Shown: in pieces, positions 34,500 to 46,690 of the stretch
How positions within the stretch are numbered: the stretch's first letter is position 1
How the letters are laid out: each line of letters starts with the position of its first letter
NCBI GenBank assembly: GCA_032622095.1
Contig: CP136069.1
Coordinates: 154,617,043-154,681,042 of the forward strand
Length of the DNA stretch: 64,000 bases
Direction of reading: 5' to 3'
Source: Siphonodentalium dalli
Lineage: Eukaryota; Mollusca; Scaphopoda; Gadilida; Siphonodentaliidae
The notes under the pieces: model-generated
What the model saw: only the letters and a program-made list of their open reading frames with translations
The model's database searches: none
Told to the model about the DNA's origin: nothing
Made by a program: the position numbers and the translations under genes

Positions 34500-34930
34500 C
34501 CCACTGTTACAGGTTAGGCGACGCCCAGTAGTACGTAGGTATATATTTAGCTTTCAGAATTTGAAATTCTTTACAGATTAATACATGGTGGTATTCATCC
34601 CCTAGTCCTTCCCTACATGCCCTGCATATTCTTTTCTCTTTAACCTGGTCATGCCATCGTCCTGACTCTATAGATAGTATGTGGTTAGCTGTTCTAATCT
34701 TAACAAGATACTCAGATAATGTTCGCGGTAACTCGGTGAGGTATTTACTAAAATTCAATTTTAAAAGTGCAGCCGAATTGAATCTGAAGCCAGTCATTTA
34801 TATCGATCACGTAATCTAAGCGTTTGGAAATCTTTTATTGGGCTGATATAATGTGCTTCTTGAGCTAGTCTCAAGTTATCGGCAGATTTGTGAAAATAAA
34901 TAAGAATACACTCAGCTTAATTTTTATGGG
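34500..34930 (-). pseudogene. LINE ORF2 C-terminal fragment
   Basis: The - strand frame 34507-34797 includes VKIRTANHILSIESGRW and a zinc knuckle CRACREGLGDEYHHVLIC, matching the C-terminus of the LINE at 24-29 kb (IESGTW, CTLC...H...C) and of the fragment at 11.3 kb. Upstream codons to about 34930 continue the same region with a stop and a frame change. A 5'-truncated dead copy. Confidence 0.75.
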
Positions 34931-34973
34931 GAAAAATCATCAAAAAGCTATAAAATATAAGAAATGAATGTAC

Positions 34974-35185
34974 ATGTAGTGGGTGTGTTTGTTATTGGGG
35001 GATACGGCTTCGTTGTTTACTTCATGTGCGTCAACGACCACAGCCGTACCTCCCGATAACACACACCCACTACTTTCATTAACGACCACAGCGCCGTATC
35101 TCTCAATAACACACACCACTACATTCATTAACGACCACTGCGCCGTACCTCCAAATAACACACACCCACTACATTCATTCCTGAA
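34974..35185. repeat. ~58-bp tandem repeat, 3-4 units
   Basis: Units contain CGTACCTCC.AATAACACAC and a CCCACTACATTCATTAACG segment. The left edge carries a partial inverted copy (GTAGTGGGTGTGTTTGTTAT). The overlapping 114- and 89-codon frames are repeat artefacts. Confidence 0.75.
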
Positions 35186-37700
35186 ACAAACACAACAACG
35201 TACGCCGTCCTTGTTTAAATATGAACAAAATATTTGGCGTCGTACCAATTGAAAGACACTGTTATAATCAGGGACAAAGTCCAAACATCAGTACACAAAT
35301 AGCAAGATTAGTTAATTGTGATTTGACCTTGAAGCAGTTGCTTCAAAACAGCCAAGTTAACCCTGAAAGTATGCAGCGATATCCAAATTAATGTGAACAA
35401 AATAATGTCGTCAGAAATGTCAGAGTCGTTATTTGGTGGGAATCCAGATTCAGAATCGGAAGCCGATTACGGGGACGGGGCTAATTCCCGATTCTAGGTC
35501 AGATTTTGAAATCCACGTGGTCTCCGATACTATGTTTAATGTTCTCCCAGCGTCAAACATGGCTCATGTATTTGACACAAGTATCATTTGTATCTTATAT
35601 TTATAAAGTTCATGTTTGTTGTGAAAGTCATGCTTTTCTTCTATGTGTATATACACGGCACATAATTAGCTGCCAATAATACTTAATCGCATCTTTTGTT
35701 CAAGTTAAAGTGTGTTTATTGATGAGGGCAAGTATTTCTAACAGCTCTAGGTCTCCTGAATCAAATTCCGAAGATGTTGTGAAGAACACACGAAACTTGT
35801 CAGTTGTACAGGGACGTGACGACAGGGGTTGGTTGGGGTGTCTCGACCCCCCCGCCAAAAAAAAAACTTTGTACAATTTTCTTAGCTGTGCAGTCATTCA
35901 TACGTGAGGAAAATCAGGATTCCTTTGACTAACTGTTCCAAATAATGATACGTACAAGCCAGCAAACGCAACAAACAAACCCGATTTTAAATAAATACAT
36001 ATACAAACTTATGACTAACTCGGGAGAGGGGCTGACCGGTGATCTGTATATATGTTCAATTTGTTTTGGTAGTCATGTTGCTTTGCCATTACTAATTATT
36101 TATTTTTTCAGTGTAATAACATATCGGATAGGGGGTACCCTTAAGTGAGTCAGCACTTGTCCTCCAATCCCATTGTTTGTATAAACAAATGTATGTGTTA
36201 TATATCATGTGCTATCTAAATTTGACAAATATTTGAAATAAATATGTTTAAACTAAACTTTGGTACATTTCCAGCAGTTGGAAATTTCATGCATGACTCA
36301 ACATTAGTTGGACATTAATTTGATACCATATATAGGTTGGAATTGTTCTCATTGATTGATTTTTTCAACCAGTAAAAGTTGGTAATTTTCCAATCTTAGT
36401 GTGTGTCAGGTTGGATATTTCCAAGGGGGTGCAAATGGAATTCTGCGAACCTGTGAGATTTATGTTTGGTTCAATGGGGAGGGGTGTGCAATTGGCCGGA
36501 AATTTGAGGAAACCTCTAACCACGTCCCTACAACTTGTACGTGTGGGTACTTAAAATCAATAAATTGACTGACATTTCCACTATATAGTCCTGAGATCCT
36601 AGAATAAGCTTTACATTTGTGTTTGTGCGATTGTGAGATGCAGTTCACCTGCGGTCACAAGCCCACAACATTAGCTTCATGAGCAAAGCTTTATTTTCAA
36701 ACTATTGTATAACACGTTGGCCAAAAAATGCCTGTGTTTGTGCACTATACAGAGACTATTGTGCAAAACAACTGCATTTAACGAAACAAAACATTTAAAA
36801 CATGAAATTGCTATCAGACTAGATAGTACATACGTGTATCTGATAATCCATCGATATCATATAATCATACTATTTCTTGAATAAGAAGAAACATTATAAT
36901 AACGAACAAAGCAGAAGACATATCCATGCAGGTTCACATGAATTCGGTCAATGGTGACGTATGCTCCGAATTAGACATCTACATGCGATCGGGCGGTATT
37001 TTACGGATGGAATTATGAAATGGACATATGAAAGTGACAATGAAATCGACAATAATTTGCTTCGCCATCAACCGAAGTGCTCCATCCGCGTTACTATCAA
37101 TAGCGTTATTATTTGGCTAATTTCAGTAATATTCTCCCAGTTTACATTCCATAAAACAAATTTGTCTCCGCATTTAAAATTCTTTGATATAGATCGTTTA
37201 TATTCTGCAATGATTTGTACACAAGAGACGGATTCTTATGTTTTATTGTCTTTTTCAACTCCGAGGTGGCGAAATCTCGGTTTGTTTACATTACGAACAT
37301 TTGAGTCCGTAATCGGAATCCGAATCCGAATCTGGATTGCCACGAGATTACGATTACGGTCTGTTCGTTTACTGATTCTGGTCTGTTCGTTTACCGAACC
37401 AAGTCGTACGGGGACTAATCCATAATCTGAATCCAGATTATGTATCCAGGTTCTCACGAAATAACGACTCAGTGCAGAATACGTTCGGTTCAGGCTCTGA
37501 TTGGTAGAATGTAATTATCTGCTAATAAATATTTGATTTGATTGACAACAGTGGAACTATCCATTGGATTCTCGAATAATTTTCAACAGCGAATGGTTAT
37601 GGTAGCTACTGTACCCTTTATTTGGGATATGCGAGTGGGCCCGTGAGGATTTTGAAGGGGTATCCCCCTCCCCTATATAACCCACTTTGGAATGATGTTA
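35186..37700. other. no gene recognised
   Basis: About 2.5 kb. The longest + frame (36961-37425, 154 codons) has an ordinary non-coding look with no domain and no splice context. It includes alternating GAATC/GATTC-like motifs near 37310-37440. A LINE-like tail AATAAATATTTGATTTGATT occurs near 37526. Confidence 0.4.
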
Positions 37701-37704
37701 GGGG

Positions 37705-38181
37705 TTATGAAATGATGAGACACAAACATAAGGATGAGAAGATGAGAAATGATCTAGAATTTTTGTATTTCGTCATCTTTTTTGGTTTCTTTTTTATACG
37801 TTCTTCTGTTGTTGTTTTTGTTGTTGTTAGTGCGTCCTTTAGGAGCTGTTGTTGTTGTTGTTGAATCTGTTGTTGTTGTTGGTGACGCTCTGCTTTGTAA
37901 TCTGCTATCATCTTATTTGACTCAGCTATCTCCACCAGCGCACGTTTGATGACATCTTGTTGGACACCGGGCTGTGGTGGTATACCGGTGTCCTTGGTGG
38001 TAGTGTGTCCATCTCCACCATGAAGTCGGCGGCAGGGACGTCCGGGTGACATCGGCGTCCTTGTATCCGCTGGCCACGTCATCGGCGGCAGGGGGAACGG
38101 AGTGACGTCGGTTTCACTTGACCCGCATGCTGTGAAAGGCGGCGCTGCGACATCTGGCTGGTCTTCATGCCCGGAGGCCAA
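37705..38181 (-). CDS. unassigned ORF with Q-rich coiled-coil segment (uncertain)
   Basis: 158 open codons on the - strand from a TTG, so the true start or an upstream exon is unknown. The first half is proline- and threonine-rich. The second has an amphipathic stretch (QQDVIKRALVEIAESNKMIA) running into two glutamine runs from a CAA/TTG microsatellite, then a lysine-rich part. GC content and codon make-up differ from the surrounding AT-rich DNA. On the same strand a TATATAA-like box (38276-38290) and a CCAAT motif (near 38302) lie upstream. It could be a gag-like fragment of a retroelement or an exon of an unknown gene. I cannot tell which. Confidence 0.25.
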   Translation of the reverse strand: MASGHEDQPDVAAPPFTACGSSETDVTPFPLPPMTWPADTRTPMSPGRPCRRLHGGDGHTTTKDTGIPPQPGVQQDVIKRALVEIAESNKMIADYKAERHQQQQQIQQQQQQLLKDALTTTKTTTEERIKKKPKKMTKYKNSRSFLIFSSLCLCLIIS

Positions 38182-38742
38182 GTGGGGGGGGGGGGTGGGC
38201 GGCGTCTCTCAGCTCGCCAAGCGATTGTACCTGACTGGGCATGTACATTTATACGTCGACGTGTTAATCAGCGCTGGTGAATTTATATAGCAGTCAACCA
38301 ATCAGACATTTTCATTCCAGGTTGGAGGCGAGCTGATGTCCCTGGTGATGTAGATATCACGTGATATCCGTCGTCTGCTTGACGCTCAAGCCTCAGCCAG
38401 TAAACAGTGGCGGATGGACGCGTCTCTACCTGTATGCTTCATGAAGCCGTTGTTTCCCAGTTTCTTGCATATTATACATTAGTTAGAGTAGATATATCCT
38501 CTCTAATTTAGGATTTAAAAGGGGGTCGTAAAAGAGATGACTCATCTGAGTCATCTCTGATGACTGAAATTGTCAGGTGGGGGGAGGGAGATCAGATCAA
38601 TTGTGAAACCATGTTTGCATTTAAATGATAATTGTTTAATCAGTGTCTTATTTACATTTCTTGACATTTTGTCGAATCAGTGTATTGTTTACATTTATAT
38701 TTGTCCGATGTGATGGTCCCCGTATCATCATATATACTCCAA

Positions 38743-39095
38743 CAGCAACAATTCTTCAAAAGACGCTTTAGTTGTCAGAATCGATTAATTACAAAAAAAT
38801 AATGCTAATCACTGTCAACTATAGTATAAATATTTCCAAAACGTGTTATATATCAACATTTTGCTCAACGTAATTTGTTATCTGGAGTATTCGGTCGGCT
38901 CGTCAAATATTTGCTAGGCCTCCAAATATTCCAAGTGGTTAATAATATCAGATTTAAAACATCTATATCTGACAACTCTGGTCTTTGATGTGTGGGTTCC
39001 GCGACTTGAATCAAAATATGTTTTACGCCCCCACCCCCGAAGCCAAATAAATAGTAATTTAGTAGCGTTAATTCGGATTATGTATCTTTAAAGTC
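38743..39095. repeat. dispersed ~400-bp repeat, copy 2 of 3
   Basis: Same order of blocks as 6118-6540: CAACAGCAACAATTCTTCAA, a CGCTTTAGTTGTCAGAATCG stretch, TATATCAACATTTTGCTCAA and a closing AAATAGTAATTTAG. Confidence 0.7.
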
Positions 39096-40308
39096 TATAT
39101 TTCCATCTCTGAGTAGATACAAATGACGGATTTTGGTTCAAAAACTGTTGCATTCCCTTTTTTCTCTATTGTGTCGCTGTCATTCTCTATAGTTCAGCAG
39201 ACTGGTATCTGGTCCCAATCTGTGACAGTATACAAACTAAATTTACTGACCACCCCAGCCTCATTGAACATGCAGCCAATGTACATAAATATTATTTCAT
39301 TGAAATGTGCACAGGTTGTCACTTAGAAATGATGGTGTCAATACAAATTATAATATATGTGTATCTTTGTTGGACAAACCAGACCTGGTGCTAAACCATC
39401 TACAGTCATAAGATGGGTTGAATATATTTTTGGATAAGGCGGCTGGTGTTGGAGATAATTTGTTACCCATTCAGACCCCCACATAAATGTGAGTCTCGTA
39501 TTATGAGGCTCCCTTTGGGCGGCTGAGGATAGCGTGTACTATAATATAGCGCAGGGACGTGGTGCATGATGGTGTGTGGTGTCTCACCCCATCCTTCGGT
39601 CAGAATAGTTGGACATTTCATGACTGACACATGCAATATCGAGAATATGTTGGAACTTCTCTGACAGTTTGATATTTCAAACCAGCATTGAGTGTGAAAT
39701 TTGTTGTTTTTTGACAAAAGTAGAATATTTTACATAGTCTGCACAGTCACAGATTTGGACAGAAGTGACCATCAGTTGGAAAATTGTCCAACCACAGGTG
39801 GTGTTAGTTAGGATGTAAATTTCCAACATTTAGAAATCTTAATGTAGCCGTTAGAAAATTCTAACCCTGCAAATGGAATTTCTGAATTTGGATTCTTGGA
39901 TTGGCTAGAGAGTGCAGTGGAAAATGATAAGTTAGTCACCACAACGGAGACAACAAATCTTGAAATGCCCCTGTATAGCACTTTCATTGTCAAACAATAT
40001 TTGAATGTATATGTGTTATCGTACGGTGTATAGTATAGACAATAAAATATTTATATTACTTGTGTTATAAAACCCATAAAAACGTTATATCATCATTTGT
40101 TTGTGGGAGGTACATGTATAACATACAAATATGAAGACACGTTGGCATGGAAAACAAGCGCACAGGGGTTACTTTAAAAAACCATAAAAGTCTGTAAAAC
40201 CATTATATGCAGTAAGATCGTGGAGAAGTATGTCAACTTTGTTCACAATCTGATCATTATTAATTTAATTCTCTAATAATGAAAACAATATTTACCTTGA
40301 CCTTGTAA
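39096..40308. other. no gene recognised
   Basis: AT-rich sequence; short frames on both strands without domain or splice evidence. Confidence 0.4.
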
Positions 40309-40432
40309 GCCAGTGCATTCTCTAATTTCTCTTATATATGTGAGGCTCCCATAAGGAGACTCACATACATAAGAGAATGCACTGGCACAGGATCTTTAAT
40401 GTTGCACCAGCGCAGCTACCTTTATGAAAGGG
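40309..40432. mobile_element. TTAA-type MITE fragment with 69-bp palindrome
   Basis: A diverged palindrome at 40309-40386, then GCACCAGCGCAGCTACCTTT and GAAAGGG|TTAA (TTAA at 40433-40436). It matches, inverted, the left end of the element at 18028. The other terminus is not recognisable. Confidence 0.6.
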
Positions 40433-40436
40433 TTAA

Positions 40437-41900
40437 AATCGACGATGTTTGTTGATACAACTGTAACAGTATAATTATAGAAGATAAACGTAATCTATTG
40501 AGCTGGATATTATGCGATTCGAGCATGAACAAGTTGTTGAACTCATCGGGTTGCCAATTGATATCGCTATAGCCAGGTGGGAAAATTTAGTATAGAAAAG
40601 GTTAAAGGGACAGAAAAGGGGGCTATTTTAGAACATAAACATCAGGCGATCTCGCAGAGAAGTTCGGTAAAGTCCATGTCTTAATTCAACTCACAACTTC
40701 AGTAAACTAAATTGAGTTTTAAATGCTACTTCTCAACGCCAATTTAGTCTGGTCAAACATGACGCTTCGGACGCATATATTGAAAAAAACTACGAATTAT
40801 ACCACCATCTACGCATAATACACTGCATTACACCATCGTAGCAAGAGGAAGAACTCTATCTTGTAAGGTACTTTCCGTGAAGGTCAAGGTCGTGGTCTTT
40901 AGCTTACTTCCTTTAGCGAAAATAACCGAAGACACTTCGACTCGAAGGGATTCCGCGCAAAGCCCGGCTGAATCATAAATAAATCACTTTATTATACATT
41001 ATTGATAAATTATATGACCAATCTTGAATTTTGTCTATGTTTTATTCATATAAATTGTTGTTGTTATTTTTTTTTTATATAGTTTTTGTTGTAATTGTGG
41101 CCCAAAAAAATAGACTATCTTTAGGTTAAGTCTCTACTTGGGGGGAAAACGGTGTGGTGTTTTGTGATTTCGGAAAGGTACAGGGCGAATATACTGTGGC
41201 AAATTTAGTTAATGGGCGACGGCGGAACCTTTCCGAACTATGATTAAAATTGCCACCTCGAATAGAAATAATTATGCACAACAATTAGTTTCTGCATGTA
41301 GTTGATGTATTTTTCAGAATATTATCACTTACAAATTGCGGTTTTTATTTGAACTTGAATTGAATTTGAAACAATGGAAAATTGTTTACTCAATGAGATG
41401 TATTTCACGCCGTATTTGTCGCGGTTTCATGTCAAGAAATTTTGTCAAATGATATCGAAACATTGACATTGATGGGATATAACGGCGTGGTGTTTTGTGC
41501 TTTCTGAAAGTACATATATACTGGGCAAATGTACTGACTGTCAAATTTCGACAAAAGCGATGCCGCTGGTTTGTTTATATAGCAACGAGCTAGTAACAGA
41601 AGTCAGTATACCGGGCGCCAACATTTACTCTATACATCTACTCCGTAACGTCGCCGGCATGTACTGCGTAAGGGTGACGTCACGGAGAGAAACTGAACAG
41701 TGTACGGAGCTGGATTGGGCATGGACACCACGAGGGAGGAGATTAGGAATTTAGCTGACGGCAATATTGGCGCGTATGAATATATAACATTGAAGCGGTG
41801 AACCGGACTATACATTGCGACAGTTTATCGATGAATAACCCCCCGCAAATATGTGATGTTGCCGGGGGTATATTGGCTTAAGTGCATTAGAATATTATGT
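40437..41900. other. no gene; one internal duplication
   Basis: Sequence around 41150-41225 (GGTGTGGTGTTTTGTG ... GGCGAATATACTGTGGCAAA) recurs, diverged, at 41485-41555. Otherwise unassigned. Confidence 0.4.
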
Positions 41901-44811
41901 ATAACAGGTCAGGCACATCCTGAATTCAACTATTAACGTTATATTTAACTATTATAGCTGGGTTTGATAATGCCAAATACACTATATTTCACTGTGTAGA
42001 AATATCGGAATCGCGCAAACCAGTACGCAGCCAAATTGCACTCTTATCAATGTTGCCCACAAATGAAGAGTCTCCATTCGTTTTGCAACCTTTTGCTTAT
42101 ATTATATAATAACGGCACAAGTATGTATTTCTAAATGACATTAACATGACGACTCAATCGCTCCTCCATAACAGTAGTTAGACCAATTTAATGTTATTTG
42201 ACTTCCTTAGCATGTGTTATTACCATTAATAATTCGCATGGTTCGCGCGATATGTTATTTGACTTCCTTATCATGTGTAATTACCATTAAGAATTCGCAT
42301 GGTTCGCGCGACATGTTATTTGACTTCCTTATCATGTGCCATTACCATTAAGAATTCGCTTGGTTCGCGCGACATGTTATTTGACTTCCTTATCATGTTA
42401 TTACCATTAATAATTCGCATGGTTCGCGCGACATGTTATTTGACTTCCTTACCATGTGTTATTACCATTAAGAATTCGCATGGTTCGCGCGACATGTTAA
42501 TTGACTTCCTTATCATGTGTTATTACCATTAATAATTCGCTTGGTTCAAGTTCGCGCGACATGTTATTTGACTTCCTTATCATGTGTTACTACCATTAAG
42601 AATTCGCATGGTTCGCGCGACATGTTATTTGACTTCCTTACCATGTGTTATTACCATTAAGAATTCGCATGGTTCGCGCGACATGTTATTTTACTTCCTT
42701 ACCATGTGTTATTACCATTAAGAATTCGCTTGGTTCGCGCTACATGTTATTTGACTTCCTTATCATGTGTTATTACCATTAAGAATTCGCATGGTTCGCG
42801 CGACATGTTATCTGAACTTCCTTATCATGTTTTATTACCATTAAGAATTCGCATGGGTCGCGCGAAATGTTATTTGACTTCCTTATCATGTGTTATCACC
42901 ATTAAGAATTCGCATGGTTCGCGCGGCATGTTATTTGACTTCCTTATCATGTGTTATTACCATTAAGAATTCGCTTGGTTCGCGCGACATGTTATTTGAC
43001 TTCCTTATCATGTGTTATTACCATTAAGAATTCGCATGGTTCGCGCGACATGTTATTTGACTTCCTTATCATGTGTTATTACCATTAAGAATTCGCATGG
43101 TTCGCGCGACATGTTATTTGACTTCCTTATCATGTGTTATTACCATTAAGAATTCGCATGGTTCGCGCGAAATGTTATTTGACTTCCTTACCATGTGTTA
43201 TTACCATTAAGAATTCGCATGGTTCGCGCGACATGTTATTTGACTTCCTTATCATGTGTTATTACCATTAAGAATTCGCATGGTTCGCGCGACATGTTAT
43301 TTGACTTCCTTATCATGTGTTATCACCATTAATAATTCGCATGATTCGCGCGACATGTTATTTGACTTCCGTATCATGTGTTATTACCATTAAGAATTCG
43401 CATGGTTCGCGCGACATGTTATTTGACTTCCGTATCATGTGTTATTACCATTAATAATTCGCATGGTTCGCGCGACATGTTATTTGACTTCCTTATCATG
43501 TGTTATTACCATTAAGAATTCGCATGGGTCGCGCGAAATGTTATTTGACTTCCTTATCATGTGTTATCACCATTAATAATTCGCATGGGTCGCGCGAAAT
43601 GTTATCTGACTTCCTTATCATGTGTTATTACCATTAAGAATTCGCTTGGTTCGCGCGACATGTTATTTGACTTCCTTATCATGTGTTATTACCATTAAGA
43701 ATTCGCATGGTTCGCGCGACATGTTATTTGACTTCCTTATCATGTGTTATTACCATTAAGAATTCGTATGGTTCGCGCGACATGTTATTTGACTTCCTTA
43801 CCATGTGTTATTACCATTAAGAATTCGCATGGTTCGCGCGACATGTTATTTGACTTCCTTATCATGTGTTATCACCATTAATAATTCGCATGGTTCGCGC
43901 GACATGTTATTTGACTTCCGTATCATGTGTTATCACCATTAATAATTCGCATGGGTCGCGCGACATGTTATTTGACTTCCGTATCATGTGATATCACCAT
44001 TAATAATTCGCATGGTTCGCGCGACATGTTATTTGACTTCCTTATCATGTGTTATCACCATTAATAATTCGCATGGTTCGCGCGACATGTTATTTGACTT
44101 CCGTATCATGTGTTATCACCATTAATAATTCGCATGGTTCGCGCGACATGTTATTTGACTTCCTTATCATGTGTTATCACCATTAATAATTCGCATGGTT
44201 CGCGCGACATGTTATTTGACTTCCGTATCATGTGTTATCACCATTAATAATTCGCATGGTTCGCGCGACATGTTATTTGACTTCCGTATCATGTGTTATC
44301 ACCATTAATAATTCGCATGGTTCGCGCGACATGTTATTTGACTTCCGTATCATGTGTTATCACCATTAATAATTCGCATGGTTCGCGCGACATGTTATTT
44401 GACTTCCGTATCATGTGTTATTACCATTAAGAATTCGCATGGTTCGCGCGACATGTTATTTGACTTCCTTATCATGTGTTATTACCATTAAGAATTCGCA
44501 TGGGTCGCGCGATATGTTATTTGACTTCCTTACCATGTGTTATCACCATTAATAATTCGCATGGTTCGCGCGACATGTTATTTGACTTCCGTATCATGTG
44601 TTATTACCATTAAGAATTCGCATGGGTCGGGCAACATGTTATTTCGTCACAAAAGCAAACACGGTACCATTAGTGCGACACTGATATTCAACCATTTTTG
44701 TGAAATGTGATTTTGGATTATCCCTCTTTTATCAAAATAAAAAAACGCAATATCAGTATTCAACTATTATAGTTAAATGTAGCTATAATAGTATGTGCAT
44801 GACCTGATAAC
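41901..44811. mobile_element. 2.9-kb TIR element filled by a 61-bp satellite (inferred)
   Basis: The 61-bp array is bracketed by inverted sequences: ATAACAGGTCAGGCACATCC at 41901 and ATGTGCATGACCTGATAAC at 44793-44811. Further inward lie ACTATTATAGCT/AGCTATAATAGT pieces. There is no ORF other than repeat frames. The arrangement fits a non-autonomous element whose interior became a satellite. The TIRs are short and imperfect, and the target duplication is not evident. Confidence 0.55.
42191..44640. repeat. 61-bp satellite array, about 40 units
   Basis: Each unit contains TTCGCATGGTTCGCGCGACA, then TGTTATTTGACTTCCTTATC and ATGTGTTATTACCATTAAGA. Variant positions (TTACC/TCACC, AAGAA/AATAA, CCTTA/CCGTA) cluster in blocks; the CCGTA plus AATAA form dominates 43850-44420. 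This indicates local homogenisation. One unit near 42541 carries a 7-base duplication (TTCAAGTTCGCGCG). Confidence 0.97.
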
Positions 44812-45010
44812 GAGACGCTGATTAATATCGTAACAATTAGGACCAGTTGGCCCAGAAAATTGCCATCCACCAGCTGGACACATTGGCATACATGTATATG
44901 AATAAAATTCACATGAGTTTATTTCTATTACACTCATTTAATATTATATAGATTGAATATATTAAAGGTGCACAATCCGATTCGATGGTGTCCGCATCAC
45001 CAGATTCCAG

Positions 45011-45350
45011 CAACAACAACAACGACAACAACAACATTTATTCAAAAGACACTTTAGTTATCAGAATCAATTAATTACCAAAAAATAATGTTAACCACTG
45101 TCAGCTCTAGTATAAACTTTTCAAAACGTGTTATATATCAACATTTTGTTCAACTCAATAGGTATCGAGAGTATGTCGGTCAGCTTGTCGAATATTTACT
45201 AGGACGCTAAATATTCCAGGTGGTGAAAAGTATCAGATTTTTTAAATCGATATCTGATAACTCTGAGCTTTGTTGGATGCCAAGGTTTCCTCGACTCGAA
45301 TAAAATATTTGTTTACCATCAAAGCCAAAGAAATAGTAATTTAGGAGAGC
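45011..45350. repeat. dispersed ~400-bp repeat, copy 3 of 3
   Basis: Blocks CAACAACAACAACGACAACA, ACACTTTAGTTATCAGAATC, a TATATCAACATTTTGTTCAA segment and AAAGAAATAGTAATTTAGG, in the same order as the copies at 6118 and 38743. Confidence 0.7.
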
Positions 45351-45393
45351 TAAACTGTTCGGCTATACCTCTTGTTGTAGATGTATCAATTAG

Positions 45394-45759
45394 CCCTTCA
45401 CCCAACAGAAGGGCCCTGTGCCAATGCATTCTCTTATATATGCGAGTCAACCATAGGTCGAGAATGCATTAGCTTAACACATTAAAAGTTATAAAATTGT
45501 TAAAGAATGTAAGAAAAAATGGTAAAAAGTGTTTTTTTAGGCCAATGCATTCTCTTATATATGCGTGGCGACCTATGGTCGACTCGCATATATAAGAGAA
45601 TGCATTGGCACAGGGCATAACTGTAACTATCACAATGTGGTCAAGGAGCCGGTTCCAATGATATCCATATTTGTATGGTTCTATTGAGACAGACCGAAGA
45701 TATTTTAGGCTGTTGAAGCTTTATTTGGCCGGTTTTTGGCCGTTTTGTTGGGTAAAGGG
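45394..45759. mobile_element. piggyBac-like MITE, first of a head-to-tail pair
   Basis: The ends are CCCTTCACCCAACAG and the complement of CCCTTTACCCAACAA. The right flank is TTAA (45760-45763) and the left flank a worn TTAG. Inside are two palindromes in opposite orientation (45420-45473, partly deleted, and 45541-45609), then a unique part with GGAGCCGGTTCCAATGATAT. Non-coding. Confidence 0.8.
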
Positions 45760-45763
45760 TTAA

Positions 45764-46155
45764 CCCTTTGCCCAACAGAAGGGCCCTGTGCCAATGCATT
45801 CTCTTATATATGCGAGTCGACCATAGGTCGCCTCGCATATATAAGAGAATGCATTGGCTTAACACATTAAAAATTATAAAATTGTTAAAGAATGTAAGAA
45901 AAAATGGTAAAAAGTGTTAAAAAAAGATTTTTTTTAGGCCAATGCATTCTCTTATATATGCGAGGCGACCTATGGTCGACTCGCATATATAAGAGAATGC
46001 ATTGGCACAGGGCATAACTGTAACTATCGCAATGTGGCCAAGGAGCCGGTTCCAATGATATCCATATTTGTATGGTTCTATTGAGACAGACCGAAGATAT
46101 TTTAGGCTGTTGAAGCTTTATTTGGCCGGTTTTGGCCGTTTTGTTGGGTAAAGGG
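45764..46155. mobile_element. piggyBac-like MITE, second of the pair, sharing a TTAA
   Basis: CCCTTTGCCCAACAGAAGGG to TTTTGTTGGGTAAAGGG, flanked by TTAA on both sides (45760-45763 and 46156-46159). Two full palindromes (45790-45858, 45938-46006) bracket an A/T-rich spacer with GTTAAAGAATGTAAG. It is nearly identical to the first copy, so the pair arose recently, by insertion into the terminal TTAA or by tandem duplication. Confidence 0.85.
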
Positions 46156-46361
46156 TTAACGCCACAAACCATTGGAAAGTTTGTAGTATTTTACCCGGAC
46201 AATCCTGACCAAGAATAGGTAGCTGTTACTTCTTATATAATGGAAAGAGTACACATGGATCGTGGTTAGTATGTTTAGCAAAAGTGTTGCTCCTTTGGGC
46301 AGTCCGTCATGATATTCATCGCAGTGTACATACATTCAAACAAGCCGGTAATGCATGGTGG

Positions 46362-46590
46362 TGGTGATGATGACGACGACGATGATGATGATGAGGCGAC
46401 GAAGATAACGAGGATGAAGACATTGACGACAAAGACTATGATGGGCGGTGATGACGACGAAGACAACGGATGTGATGACGACGTTGTAGGACGATGAACA
46501 TGATGATGACATCATGACGACGACGACGATGATGATGACGACGACGACGACGACGATTATGATGATGATGATTACACATACAAAGGACCC
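46362..46590. repeat. GAY (GAT/GAC) trinucleotide microsatellite
   Basis: Imperfect runs of GATGAC and GACGAC with interruptions. The aspartate-rich + frame and serine-rich - frame are by-products. A tail ATCAATAAAGCATCACATCA lies just downstream (near 46672), possibly a LINE 3' end. Confidence 0.85.
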
Positions 46591-46690
46591 CGAATTCGAA
46601 TGCCACTATGTACATACACTGTAAATATGTTATATAACTCTATATTGTGTGCACAATAGTACGATTGAGTTATCAATAAAGCATCACATC

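Noticed and set aside
36961-37425. 154-codon + frame as a gene
   Set aside because: No conserved wording, splice sites or promoter. The C-terminal part comes from repeated GAATC-like motifs.
42191-44640. CRISPR-like array (61-bp period)
   Set aside because: The whole 61-base unit is repeated with no variable spacers, and the context is eukaryotic. It is a satellite.
46309-46497. Aspartate-rich protein frame
   Set aside because: Read-through of the GAT/GAC microsatellite.
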